From Tetracladium setigerum (Eukaryota > Ascomycota > Leotiomycetes > Helotiales), in the NCBI GenBank assembly GCA_031472005.1, contig PZJY01000001.1:1054001-1118000 (forward strand): a DNA stretch of 64,000 bases. Reading direction: 5' to 3'. Position numbers and translations under genes: made by a program. Position 1 is the first letter of the stretch. The number at the start of each line of letters is the position of its first letter. Below are positions 34,341 to 46,734 of this stretch, one piece after another. The notes below the pieces were generated by a model that saw only the letters and a program-made list of their open reading frames with translations, did no database searches and was not told where the DNA came from.

Positions 34341-37335
34341 CGTGCATGGTGGCAGGGATCCGCGGGTGTCCGAGAGTGCCGGTCAAGAGAAGAAGGAAAG
34401 CGAAAAGCCGATAAGTCCATATTATATATGCTTGGCTTTGTCTCTCGAACCTTGATAAAGAATGCCGGATAGCCAGCTTTTGTTTGTCTCACAGTATTCT
34501 TTTTTTGTGAAATATTTTGTGCAAGACAGACGTTTGGTTGGGGCTGCTAACGGTGACTTTTGCGTTTCTGGTACCTTTGCTTGGTATCCTTACATGGCAT
34601 TCCAGACAACTTGATGAATAGGGGTTTGGGTGTTATGCTGGTTGCGGATCTTCCGCCATGCGCTGGCAAGGCTGGGAAAGTGATGGAGTAGTTGAGTGAA
34701 TCACGAGAAACCGATGATTAACATGATTATTAAACCTTGCATGACGTTTGATATAGGACCGAGACTTCCATTAGTAGGTGGATGTGAATGAAAATAATTG
34801 AGAATAGCGGTTCAGCCTGCCTCGCATCAAAGTTGAGTTAGTAATTGATAATTGTTCAAAATGCCATCCATCCGTGACAAGTACAGTTTAGTCGTTGTGA
34901 CTTGAAAGCAAAAATCGATGATAAAAGGTAGCTTATCTTGAGATGGGATTTGTTTTACAATTTTGTCTTGCTTTTGGGGATATGACATATGAGTGAAACT
35001 AGCTGGTGGCCAACTTGTTTGACCGTTATATTTGTTTGTTCCTGCGTCCAGGATCAAACTGTGAACTTGTTTTTTGACGAGAAGGGGGAGTTTCCTTGCA
35101 TTTTCTCCCATGAAGGGTCATATAGACGTTACCTCGGCACTCATCGACTCTGTTATGTGTAACTAATGACCTCCAGCCCATCCTATATCTTCCTTGTTGT
35201 ATGTCGACTTCATCGATCCAAGAAATATGGTTTTTGAGGGGCGGATGTGGCGTAATTATTCTGCTCGGTGCTTATTCCGACGGGCTTTCTTCCTCATGCC
35301 GCTGACAAGCAGGTAACGAAGCCCTGGAAACTTTCCCCAGATTCCCAACTTCCTCCTGCAAGCATGAAAGAAGTGGACGCGAGCTGCTTCTTTCCTCTCT
35401 GCAAACCCCTTTACTACAGCCAAAGAAAGCCAACAACAGTAAGAGTAATTGAAGGATCACAAACCTCGGATGGATCTGTCTAACTTTGTGGTACTGTCGC
35501 CGTGAATAACTCGTGTTGGCATACGAGCTCTCACCGGACGGGTTTTTTCCTTTCTTCTGCTCATCCTCAGCTTGAACTTTGAAGCCATCATGCTACACAA
35601 ATGACACAGGTATGACCTTCCCATCTGGATCAGCACGACTATCGGTCACACACTCTTTGTTCAGGTACGGTTGGAGGAGTAGTAGAGTAGTAGTCTGCTG
35701 CTTTTGCTGCAGAACAGGAAGTTCCCGTATGCATGGGCTGATGCATCTCTCCATATTTCCGCTTCTCATCCTTTGCCAATTCTTGTGTGGTTAGGCTGCC
35801 TGCCGTCTGGGGAATGGCACTTTCTCCAGCCCTCAGATGGGTCGTCTCGGAAAGGCATGTCACTTGTACACACCTGCGTCAAGATATCTCAAGATTGGGA
35901 CGCGCTAGGTACAGTATGCTGGAATGTACCAAGTACATGGTGGTGGTGGGGCGCTTGAGATGAGTGGATAATGAACTCGGCATCCATCGTTGTTGTTTTC
36001 TTTTTCCCTCCCACGCTCCTGATCGTCCTTCTCTCTCTGGGGTGGTTTGCCGATGGAATTCGTCCACATTATTGCGGAGAAGCTTGCTCTCTCTCTCTTC
36101 AATATTGATGTCTTAAGACGTCAACGACGTATAATGAGAAACGATTCAGCAGTAATCGGCCATGGGCTGCGATCCACAGGAAGGAGAAGCGCGGCGTAGA
36201 GTAATAATAAATAACCTTTGGCAGAAGCCTTCTGTTATTCCCGACTACTCCAGCCATCTTGAATGGGTGAACAGGCGAGGGAATGAGAAGGAGCAGAGCT
36301 GAAGACAACAGCAGAGTCACACCGGCGGGGTGTAGGGTAGAAAGCTCCTTACGAGAGACTGGGCTGGGCGGTTATTCCGAGCCTATTCTGTTCATCACCA
36401 AGACTCCTTCTGCCCGCGCTGGTAATTGGCTGTTCCTCAATACTTCGTGTTGCGCTGGCGGATAAAATTGACAAAGATTCCAGAGTGCCATGAAAGCCAT
36501 GAAAAGCCATGATGTGTTAAACGGGCTAAGAGGATGCTCGATGGAGAGTGGCATCTTTGTGCTGGATAGATCGTACGGTAGGAGTAGTTGCTGCTTTCTG
36601 AGGACTCGCTTCGTGACCAAACACCGGAAGATACTTCTACTGTATAAATTAATGTTTATATAAACTCTTTGAGGTTATAGTGCTCCCTAGGGTAGCGACT
36701 CATGTGTAAGATTTAACTGCTACAACAACTGTAGGAGGGGTCGGTTGTGTAAACAGATCTCCAGGTACGGAATTAGGCAAATTCCTCCAGCAAAATAGAT
36801 GATGACATGAGGAGCATCCGGTGGGAAAAGGAACGACGAAACAACATCCAAATTCCAACTCGCGTTTGCGGCTTTGGTGAAGCAGGGCAGAACATCCTTC
36901 TTTCTTCCTTTCATCATTGCCATGTTATGTTTATTGCCTATTATGATGATGATGAATGATGATTTGCCCAGCTATGTACCTATGTTGATGTGTACACATT
37001 GCCTATGTCTGTTATATTTTATCTATTTATTTATATTTATTTATATCTTGAGACCCGTCCTTCACATTCCGTTGACACACCTAAATCTCTCTCCATCTTC
37101 TCGGCCGTTTCATCTGATCAAGCAGCAGCAGCAGCTTCTTCTCCTCTCCCACGTCCGTTCTGCTGCTCTGTTCGGGTCCTGCCCTGGGCTGGGGGCTGCG
37201 TGCCCATGCCCCGTTGCCCACTGGCTGGCCTTTTAGCACTGGGGGCAATCTGTTACCGTCCGCTAGCATATCCCGCCCCACATTCAACCTCGCTAGCCAA
37301 TGACGGCGCGACAACCCAACACCAGCATTAGCATG

Positions 37336-37354
37336 GTGTGTGTGTGTGTGTGTG
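37336..37354. repeat. (GT)n microsatellite
   Basis: About nine and a half tandem GT copies. Confidence 0.9.
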
Positions 37355-37874
37355 AAAGTTGAAGTCTGAACCACCGACCACTGAACTGAACTGAACCTCT
37401 AATAAACCTCCCCCCGATTCGAATCTTCGAACAAAGCACCGCACCCTCCAACCTCCAATTCTCTGTTCGACACACATCTTGTGCCTTCGAGTCTCCTTCC
37501 TTCTCTTCTCTCCGTCTGCAAGTCATTCGATCCCCTCGACAGCCTCCTTCTCCTTCTTCCTCAGAGCCATTCCTCCGCAAGACGAACCGACTCACTCTTC
37601 CTTGGAAAGGGTCACTTCACTCCCCTCTCAACCAACAATCTATAGACTCTACCAACACCTCTTTCGCTCGCTCGCTCTCTCTCTCTGTACCGGTAGAACC
37701 TACCACTCCTTCCACCACGGCGCGGAGAAGCTGGCATTCATTTTCACGTCGACGCAGAGCAGTGCTTCGTTGAATTCTCCTTTCTTTGCACGCCAACGGA
37801 CGAGTCGACATTCCTCGACCTCCACCTCCACCACACACCCCCCTTACCCACGACTTTGAGGAGTTGTGATTTGG

Positions 37875-40800
37875 ATGGAGGGCCAGTCTTCCGCAAGCAA
37901 TTCACAGTATCAATATCAGTGGCAGCGATTAGTCCGTCGAAACACAGATACCGCAGCGGCCTCATCAACCCCGAGTCTTGGAGGATCACCTCAGCTGCCG
38001 CAGCCCCAGGTCGCTCTCCTTCCTATCCTTCCCATCCTTCTCCCCCAGCACGAGTCCTATCACCAAGCGCAACTCGCACACTACAATAAACTGCTCGTGT
38101 CGAGTACCAGCGTCTCCAACAGCATCAGGACCAGCGCTGGTCTGCAAGCATCGCCACTACCTCCTCTGCTCTCCGCGCAGCACATACAGGCGGTGCCTCG
38201 ATCACGATCAAGCTCCAGGGGCGGCAGCACGGCCAAAGCGAACAAGTCGTCTCGCGTTGGTCATGGGAATAGAGATACTCGGAAATCAAGCAAAGGAGAG
38301 CGCGCGCTGGTAACGGAGCGGGATTCCTCCAAGATGACGGTGGAGAAATTAGATTTGACGGGCAAATTACCCAATCGACCTCTTGCACATCACCAGAACT
38401 CCTCATTATCACATCAGTCAAATTCGGTGCCGACTACTCCACATCACCACGCGAGGAAGTTTTCCTTTGACCGAGAGCCATCACCAACCGCCACCAATAA
38501 CCCATCGCCCCGCTCCGCATACTCCGAATCAAATATTGTCCTCCCATCTAGACCAGTCACCGTTCCTCGTGGAACCTGTAAGTATGAGACGGCATCATTT
38601 CACTTCAAGAGGCGGATGCCTTATAGTCTAGGTGATAAAAAATTGGAAATCGTGAGCAGTGCGGAAATCAAAAGCAAGCTTGAGAAGGATGAGGAGCGGA
38701 AGCTGTCTACAGATATGAGAGAGTTGTACGACCGGTTACTGCCAACGCCTGAGAGTGAGGCCAGGAGAGAACAGTTGGTTCAGAAGCTCGAGAAGTCCTT
38801 CAACGACGAATGGCCGGGACACGACATCCGGGTACATGTCTTTGGCTCTTCTGGGAATCTCCTTTGTACCGACGAATCTGATGGTTAGTTGAGTTGGATA
38901 GTGACAAAATGAGGGGCATGAAAGCTAACATCAGTGAAGTTGATATCTGCATAACTACGGACTGGAAGGCATTAGAGGGCGTTTGCATGATTGCTGGCCT
39001 ACTGGCAAAGAGTAAGTGGCACATAAAAGAGCTTGGTACTACTGAACAATACTGATATGCCACCAGATGGGATGGAAAAGGTCGTTTGCGTGTCAACCGC
39101 TAAAGTTCCAATTGTCAAGATGTGGGATCCAAAGTTATTCTTGGCCTGCGACATGAACGTGAATAACACGGCGGCGCTGGAGAATACTCGAATGATCAAA
39201 ACCTACATTCAATTAGACTCCAGAGTGCGACACCTAGCTATGATCATCAAACATTGGACGAAGAGCAGGATATTGAATGATGCAGGTAGGTCACGTCTGT
39301 AACTCTCCTGACGTAGCGTGTCTAACATTACTTAGCTTTTGGTGGTACTCTGAGTTCATATACTTGGATATGCATGATCATCAACTTCCTTCAAACTCGA
39401 AATCCTCCCGTACTCCCAAGCCTGCACAACCGACCTCATAATCGACTTCCTCGAAAGGATGGGCTGGAAAGCACATTCGCCGATGACCTGGATGCGCTTC
39501 GAGATTTCGGGGAAAAGAACAAGGAGTCTGTAGGGGATCTTTTGTTTGGCTTTTTCAGATTCTACGCCTACGAATTTGACTACGACAATCTTGTCATCTC
39601 TGTACGAGACGGCGCGCACAAATCCAAGACCGAGAAGAATTGGCAGTTGGCCAATAACAACAGGCTGTGTGTTGAGGAACCTTTCAACACTGACCGAAAC
39701 CTGGGAAATACGGCTGATGATTATTCGTTCCGTGGCCTGCACGAAGAATTACGGCGGGCCTTCAACTTGATATCTTTGGGCAAACTTGATGAGTGTTGCG
39801 AAGAGTACAAATTTCCCGACGTCAAAGTTTCGAACAATATCTTCGAAAAGCCGGTTGCGTCAAAAAAAGCAGTTATTCGAAGCGCGTCCCAGTCAAATAG
39901 AGGCGGAAGAGGGAATCAGCGAGGGGGTCGGCATCATAATCAACAAGGTCGCAATGCAAGTGCAAATAGGAGAGCGTCCAGCGGTCACTTTGATTCTTCA
40001 GCCGGTTTTGTTCCAGGTCCTGTTCCTAACGGTATGTCTCAACAAGAAGTTTGGCTTCAGCGACAGGCTCAGGCCCAGCTCCACAACGATCTGTATGCCA
40101 CCTACTCGGTTTTGCAGGCGCAGGAGAATAATCTCCGTCTTCAACTGTACAGCCAATCTCAGCAGCAGTATCTGCAAGCTCAGAACCAGGCATACTCCCA
40201 GTCGCAGAGCGCAGGTCAAGGTAATACCACGGGTATTAAGCAGCAGGGCGAACGGAATCGTACGAGTTCTTTCGATCAACCACCGCTGTCTGCACCGATA
40301 AGACCGGAGCTATACTACTACCCGATGTACCAGAATTCCATGTATGGGAGTTATCCAACGTCAAGTACGAATCCATCATCGCCATCGCTAAGTAATGCGG
40401 TCCCGAGTTGAGGCGCAGTGTGCACCGATCAAGCGTCACAAGCTCGAATAATGGAGGTCAGCCAAACGGCTCGCTCAGATCTCATTCGCAGCCGGCTTCA
40501 AGATCTAACCAAGCTCAGATGAACATGCACGGAGTTGGGATTCCTCAGGGTCTAGGTGTCTACCAGACTCTGAGACAGAGTAACGGAGTGCCAATTCCAC
40601 ACTTTGTTATGGATGACAACATGGACTCTTCGGTTGATCCGTCTCTTGCAACGGCCTCGTCGTCACCTGACGATAACACACCAAAGGAGTACGTTGGGTA
40701 CTATGTCAACGATTCCGCTTTGGCCAACCCGGCATTCAGACAATCGCTGAGACCCATGACAATTCCCGATTTCAAGCAGCGTCCACGACGAGACTCGGCA

Positions 40801-41837
40801 GATCGAATCCCTCAATCAGTCCTAGATAGGATAAAGAGGCCTTCTCGATCTCCATCCCCTCTTGGTCATGACAGGTCGTATTCTACCAGTACTTATCCAG
40901 TTCCTGCTTCACTAATGCCTATTCGACCGAGCGTGTCTAGCACGAACCTCAGGTCGTTCCAGAATCAAGCACCAGCTGTCGTTGATGGGTCAAGTATAGC
41001 TGCTCCGATATCCATCACTCAATGGCGAGAGACATTGTGCGAGGAGTCACTGAGCGAGGGATTTCCAAATGAGATGGGTTCCACTTCGCTCGAGTCGTCT
41101 TCCCAATTTTCTGGAGGAAGTGATGTCGGTGGGGACAGGTTACCGCCATTTCAAGTAGCGCCAAGGGATTTGCAGTCAGAAATCAGATCTGATCCGCCCA
41201 TGGTTGTCAATGGTTCGAATCCAGTAACAATGGATTCATTTCCGGAGACCGAGCTTCCAACACATAATGGCACTTCGCCTGTCTTCCACAACGGCGCTTC
41301 GTCGGTTCTATCAGGCTTTCCAAATGGTCTCAAGTCTACCGAGCATACGAATGGAAGCAGTTCACTTCGGTCGTCTCCTAACTCACGAAATAAACTCAGT
41401 CGCCAGCTACAAAATGGCGTGCCGCCGATTGACATTGGACTGAGCCAGATTCAGATGTTGCACGAGGATCTGCCCCATCTCTCCCCTGTCTATGAGACGC
41501 GAACCCATCGCCAAGGACTAGCCGGAAATTCGAGCCTCTGTCGGATCAAAAAACTGTTAATAGTGTACCTGCCAGAAGTATCGAGGACCTGTCTCGTCCT
41601 CCACAGCTGACACCAAAAGCTGTGGTTGCCACGAGCCAGTCTAAACAGTCTCTGTCGCCTGTGAAGGTCAATGGCCATGCTCGGGGTTCTAAGAGTGAGG
41701 GTGGAAACTCAAATGCATGGCAAAAGGCCGGGAGCAAGAAGAAGAAGGGCATTTCAGCAGAGTCACCAAGCTCTGGAAATGGACAACCTTTGAGTGAGAA
41801 GCCTCCCCGCAAGGAGTCTGAGCGTAGAGGTGGATAG
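37875..41837 (+). CDS. Cid1-type non-canonical poly(A)/poly(U) polymerase, with two frame breaks
   Basis: Exons 37875-38883, 38940-39011, 39067-39285 and 39336-41837. The product starts MEGQSSASNSQYQYQWQ, with a disordered N-terminal third. The nucleotidyltransferase core follows: VHVFGSSGNLLCTDESD, then VDICITT (GS...DxD metal-binding motif), and a third Asp in LACDMNV. VRHLAMIIKHWTKSRILNDA, GGTLSSYTWICMIINFLQTR and the PAP-associated part (NNRLCVEEPFNTDRNLGNTA) complete it. These enzymes add untemplated A or U to RNA 3' ends. The last 600 residues are Gln/Ser/Asn-rich. Frame breaks: T lost at 40408-40409 and A lost at 41526-41528; corrected length 1267. A Pro/Ser-rich piece near 38005-38065 may also be read in the wrong frame. 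Confidence 0.85.
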
Positions 41838-43107
41838 AGTGGTGACAGGGAGGTCGGATTACGGACGTCGGCCAAGTGCCATATCGGAGGTGTAAGAGCT
41901 GCCGGTGGAGGTCAGGTGTAGTCCCTTCTTGGGACGCATGCCGTGAGACGTCCTTTCTACGAACCCTTCAGCTTCACGGATAGAGGTATTGTATGCTTGC
42001 AGAGAGAAATATGGTTGATGTGGCTCGCCAGCACATTTCAGCGCATTCTATGGTGTGAATATGAGCGAATGGGGGAAGAAAAGTACAACAACGGATATTT
42101 TGAAGGCGAAAAAGCGGCATTCCGACATAGATCTCTTCGTCTGGAAGGATGAAGAGCTACAATCGGTCCACTCACAGTGGCCGATGATATTTCCCAAAAG
42201 CCGGTCCTTGTTTTTGTTTTTTTACAATGATGCATTTGCGAGCGTTGGGTGCCTACCTAGGATGGTTCATCTTTGCTTTTAATACTGCGGCGGATTTGGG
42301 ATTTGATTGGTCTTTGCACTTGCATGCGTGGGTTCCTGGCCGGCATAAACACTTTTTCGCGCACCATTTCGATGGGCGGCTGTTTTTCTCATGGTTGGCG
42401 CAAAATTAAATCGGAGCTGTTGATTTTCGAGGAAGGGTGTTGCAAACGAACGACATCCTGTGTATGTATATCAGCAGAGAAATGGGTTCATGAGGGCGAT
42501 ACCACAAACGATATGAAATCGTCGAAACCGCGGAAGATAGATATGACAATATAAAAAAGAAAGAAAAAAAAACATACAAAAGCCAGGTCGCTTCCCTTGA
42601 AGAGTATTGAATAGAGTATTGAATTTGGCATCAAGCAGTGTCTGTGATCAACGCGAGTCACAACATTTGCTTCAACGCCCAAGCACGAATCTCGAATTAC
42701 TTACCTATGACCGGCCGTTTTTGTTTCAACTCGACAAGTTTATCGAACGCCCCATCCCCACCCACCCTTGCCCGTTGACCCCTGAGTCCGAGCTTCAAGA
42801 TCGGACAGAATGTTCCAAACTCGCGACATCCGCATGTTTCAACAACGACTCTGTACTCCCCTTCATAAACACCCGGGGACTCCCTCCCTCACAATTCCCC
42901 TTCTCTTCCTCCCCTCCCTTCTACTTCGACACAGTCTTTAAAGTTTTGATCGTATTCTTTCTAACAAATCAAACTACAACATATACACAAGGGGCGAACC
43001 CATATACCTATCTACCTCCCATACGACAAAGATATCTATCGCTGAACCTCATCATCAAAACAGCCGAAACCAAAAGTACCTACCACCCCACAGCAGCACC
43101 ACAAAGC
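41838..43107. other. Intergenic: 3' flank of the polymerase gene and promoter of the peroxiredoxin-like gene
   Basis: 1.27 kb between co-oriented genes. A pyrimidine-rich leader lies at 42740-43105. The frame open upstream of 43108 has no support as protein. Confidence 0.4.
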
Positions 43108-44153
43108 ATGTTCGCCAAACTCACAACGCGCATCGCGCTCAAAAAAGCTGGTATACCATCCGACACCTTCTCCTCGATCCCCTCCTTCGACAACAATGGC
43201 AATAGCAATGGCAAAAACAACAAAGAAGGCAGCGGCGGCGCAAACTCCCAATCCGCGCTAATACCGTTCGATAACCCATTCAAAGACATCACGATGCCAA
43301 AAGCTTGGAACGCGTATGCGACGCCTGCGCCGCCGCCAATTGAGGTTGCAGCGAAGAGGCCGGGGGTGGGGAGTAGAGCGCCGGATGGAAGGGGGTTGTT
43401 GAGGGTTGGTGAGATGGTGGGGAGGGAGAGTGTGGTCGTGTTTTTGAGGTGTTGTGGTTGTGCTTGTTAGTTTGCCCTTCTTTCCATTCTCTCCCCGTAT
43501 CCCTTTCCACCCATAATTCTCTTCCATTTTATTTTTCTCGGTTTTCTCCAACAAAAAACTGATATTAACATTGCCTTCTCTTTTCCCCCGAAAAACAGTC
43601 GCAGAAAAAACATTCCTCTCCCTCCGCGCCCTCGCAAACAAATACCCCAATCTCAACTGTATCGCCATATCGCACTGCGATCGCCGCTCTACCGACCGCT
43701 GGGTCTCGGCCTTGGGAGGCGCATGGAACGTCAATATTGTTATTGATGAGCAGAGAGAGGTATATGCGAGCTGGGGATTGGGACTGAGCTCGGCGTATTA
43801 TGTATTCAATCCGTGGACTTCGATCGCGCAGAGGAAGTTGGCGAGTGAGGAGGGAATTGTGGGGAGGGAGGTGGGGGAGGGTGGGTGTTGGTGGGTTGTT
43901 GGTGGGGCGGTGAGTCTGCTTTTCTTTCCTTTTCTTTCTTTTCTATTTCCTGGATGGAATTGGGGTTGAGTTGGAGAAGGCGGCGGTGAAGGGGGCTCAG
44001 GAGAGGCTTTTTGGTGAGATTATGGGCTAATTTTTATTGATGGTGTAGTGGGCGGTTGATGAGTTGGGTGTGATTAGATGGGGTGGTGCGAGCGTGACGG
44101 CGGATGAGCAGAAGGATTTTGCAGTGGCTATTAAGGAGATGGGTTTGAGGTGA
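43108..44153 (+). CDS. Peroxiredoxin-like (AhpC/TSA, PRXL2-type) thioredoxin-fold protein
   Basis: Exons 43108-43465, 43599-43909 and 44049-44153 give 257 residues, no frame break. The N-terminus MFAKLTTRIALKKAGIPSD is basic, followed by a Ser/Asn-rich linker. The fold follows: VGEMVGRESVVVFLRCCGCA, continuing FAEKTFLSLRALANKY, with the Cys-rich loop at the usual redox position. Later come CIAISHCDRRSTDRWV, NVNIVIDEQREVYASWGLG, and the last strand ELGVIRWGGAS. This matches fungal AhpC/TSA-like proteins of the PRXL2/AAED1 kind, thought to be redox-active; the substrate is unknown. CCGC replaces the plain C-P-x-C loop I would expect. A mitochondrial location is possible from the basic start. 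Confidence 0.78.
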
Positions 44154-44781
44154 TGAGATAGATGCGTTACTTCTCACCGATATGGTCTGTACTTGAAATG
44201 GGACGGTTTTGGCGTTGGGTGTATGGGAAAAAGACGCCGTATGGCGATGGTGTATTGTTGATCTTGTATAAATATAGGATTAAAAGAACGGGAATTGTTC
44301 AGATTGCCAAATACCGGCAGTGTAGGTTTATTGGAGCTGGTTCTGAGCTTGTTCGAAGATTATTTGGGCATCGGCAGGTGTCATTTGAGTGGGCACTTGA
44401 GTTGACAGGATTCCTGAAAACGAAATGGCAAAATCAATGCTTTTAATACATATGTATGAGGTTCATTTTGTGAATAGAAGTAGCATAGGTTAGAGGCAAA
44501 CTTTACAAAATCTGGGATGTTCGCAAGAAAATTCTTGTAATAGTATCTACGTAAACAAAAGCTAGGATCTAAGCGAGGAGATTATTGTGGATACACTGCG
44601 GGATATCAATATGAAAGTACAGTACAAATCATCATGTTACAGGAAATGAATATCTTTAAAAATAAAAACTTCGTCTACTTCATCCTACAAAAAGACTAAA
44701 AGATTGAAATCAAACCGAAAGTAATAAGACAAATAAGCCAACCACAATTTAAAAAAAATCAGCCATCTCTTTGCCGAAACT
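44154..44781. other. Convergent intergenic region
   Basis: About 630 AT-rich bases between two gene ends. The open frame at 44162-44446 has no recognised features. Confidence 0.4.
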
Positions 44782-46038
44782 TCACCTCCCACTCCTTCTA
44801 TCGGTCGTGAACGATTCAAATCCTACCGAGCCCAATAAGCAAAGCAAGAACCAACCCGATCCAACAACAACACGATCAACCTTCTTAACATCCCCTCCAC
44901 CGGTCATCACAGCAACAGTCGCACTCGCACTCGCACTTCCACTTCCACTCCCACTCGCCGTCCTACTCGCTCCCTCGCCAGCTTCCTCCACGGCCGTAAC
45001 ATTAACCGGTACCTTTGCCACACCCGCATCGGGATAAAGACTGCAATCACCACCATCCGGATCCAGCGGACAGTTCTCAGCAATACAAATCGACTGCAGC
45101 TCCGGCGCTGGCGAGACCACAAATTTCGTAGGGGGAGAACAGCGATAGCCGAAGAATTTTTGGAGCGTGTTGCCGAGGTCGACGACATCTTCGGGTGAGA
45201 AGTTGAGAGAAATGGCGGCGAGTTGGAGTTGTTGGATGAAGAATGTGTTTTGATAGAGGTCGAGGTTCATGAATCTGTGTTTGTGGTGAGGGGAGGGGGC
45301 AAGTAGAGATAGATAGGGTAGGGTAGACAGGGTTGAGATGAAGAGGGTAGAGTGGAGAGAGGAGCGTGCTTACCTGTGGACTTCATACATATTCGTTCGT
45401 CCTTGGTATTTAGGGAACTCGTTGCCGCCTTGCTTGGAACATCCAAGCATCATGCCGAAGTATTGATAAATATGTGTGAGCAAGTGACTATATAGTAGCA
45501 GTAATCAGCAATTCTCTCCCGAGTCCCTTCTCAAAACCACCAAGAGATACAACGGTGTAAGAAGATATGAGATGTTACCTACTATTGAACAGAAGACGTC
45601 CCCAAAGCAGGCTTAAGTGCCAACAGAGCTGTCGCCCCACCATCATCCAAGAAAAGCTTCTGTGAGCCATCATGCCCGCCCTCGTTTGTGGAATTCAACG
45701 CTCCAGTGAAAAGAGGTAAAAGATTGACATCAGTTCCATTGTAAACTGCGGGAGCAGCGATACCGAGCACGGTAATGCTTGTGTTTTGAGGGAAGGTGAT
45801 GTTGAGAGTTGTGAAGTTTCCGAGAACAACGGTGTTTATGAGTTTGGTTAAGAGGAGTTTTTGGGTTTCGAGGGTGTTGCTGCCGAGATTCTAGGGAATA
45901 AGTTTGGGAGAGGATGTATCAGAAATAAGTGAAACTTACTTTCTCGGCGTAGTAGTCACAGACGGGAATGTTTGAGGGACGTTGAGCTGTGATACCGGTA
46001 GCTAGAAGTACCGGAATGGTGGTAGAGGTGAACTTCAT
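44782..46038 (-). CDS. Predicted secreted protein of unknown function with a hydrophobic C-terminus
   Basis: Minus-strand exons 46038-45940, 45890-45583, 45487-45374 and 45274-44782 give 337 residues, intact. The N-terminus MKFTSTTIPVLLATGITAQR is a signal peptide. Conserved-looking blocks are PVCDYYAEKNLGSNT, LINTVVLGNF, HLLTHIYQYFGMMLGCSKQG and NMYEVHRFMNLDLYQNTFFI, with several N-glycosylation sites (NFT, NIT, NTS). A Gly/Ser/Ala repeat (GSGSGSASASA) precedes a hydrophobic segment (VVVGSGWFLLCLLGSVGF). That layout suggests a GPI-anchored or membrane-tethered surface protein, although the last residues (TTDRRSGR) are charged, which a GPI signal would not normally be. I recall similar secreted proteins in other ascomycetes but no named function. 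The second donor (CAATA then GTAGGT) was chosen by phase. Confidence 0.65.
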
Positions 46039-46734
46039 GGCGAGAAAAGATTCAGATGGTTAGAAGATATAATTAAAAAGATAAGGTAAAACTACAGAGT
46101 TCAAACTGATTGATGGAATAAACGGGAATGAATTGGATGATGAAAGTAAACTTCCTTCCAGCTTTATAGAGGGCTGCCCGTCAAATCTGAGCATCGCTGC
46201 TCATGGAGCCCAGGCCGTGAAAGGGAGCCGGTACCCTTGTCATGTCAGCAAGATATATATGCAAGCCACGGAAGCAAGCCATCGTTGAAATAAATAATCT
46301 CTCATAGGTCAATGACATTTAAAAAGCTATCACAATCGGAGGTCGTGCTTCAACTGATTAAGTGTTGTGACTGATTCGCTTGGAACTTGTCAGTGCTTTC
46401 TAGCGACAGCTGATATGCGGGCGTCGTATTATATCAACCCATGGAAGGTAGTACCGAAGAATTTTATTCCAACAACATCAATAGAAATCGAAATGTCAAA
46501 AGGAAAGAAGTCCATTTGTGTACCCTCCAAACAACAGCCGCGCTTCAGGTCAAGCAGAGAGTAAGCAGATATTGATTTGCAAAATTCTATTCGCCGAAGT
46601 ACGATGCGAACCAGCGTAGTATATAAATGTCCTCCTAAGTTGACTTTGTAAGTAACCACGCCCCCTGGGCAAACGAGAAAAAAGGAAAACAATGATTCGC
46701 TATGCTTAAATGAAAGACCGAGATATGAAATTTT
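46039..46734. other. Intergenic between two minus-strand genes
   Basis: About 700 bases, AT-rich, with the promoter of the secreted-protein gene next to 46039. Nothing else recognised. Confidence 0.4.

Larger units (their letters stand above)
33912..37874. promoter_or_regulatory. Long divergent intergenic region with a 24-bp palindrome
   Basis: 4 kb between two divergent starts. It holds a perfect 24-bp palindrome at 34317-34340, a GT repeat at 37336-37354, a pyrimidine-rich leader at 37440-37860 and AT-rich stretches (for example 37010-37050). Short open frames do not look coding. Such long upstream regions in fungi often precede regulated genes with long 5' leaders. Confidence 0.4.

Noticed and set aside
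37417..37436. GATTCGAATC, like a tRNA B box
   Set aside because: No matching A box or cloverleaf nearby; probably chance in a leader region.
41210..41225. GGTTCGAATCC, like a tRNA T-arm
   Set aside because: It lies in the coding tail of the Cid1-type gene and no acceptor or anticodon stem surrounds it.
45583..45600. Apparent stop after GTSSVQ in the secreted protein gene, first taken as another frame break
   Set aside because: Using the donor GTAGGT after CAATA gives an in-phase join to HLLTHIYQYFG without any indel.
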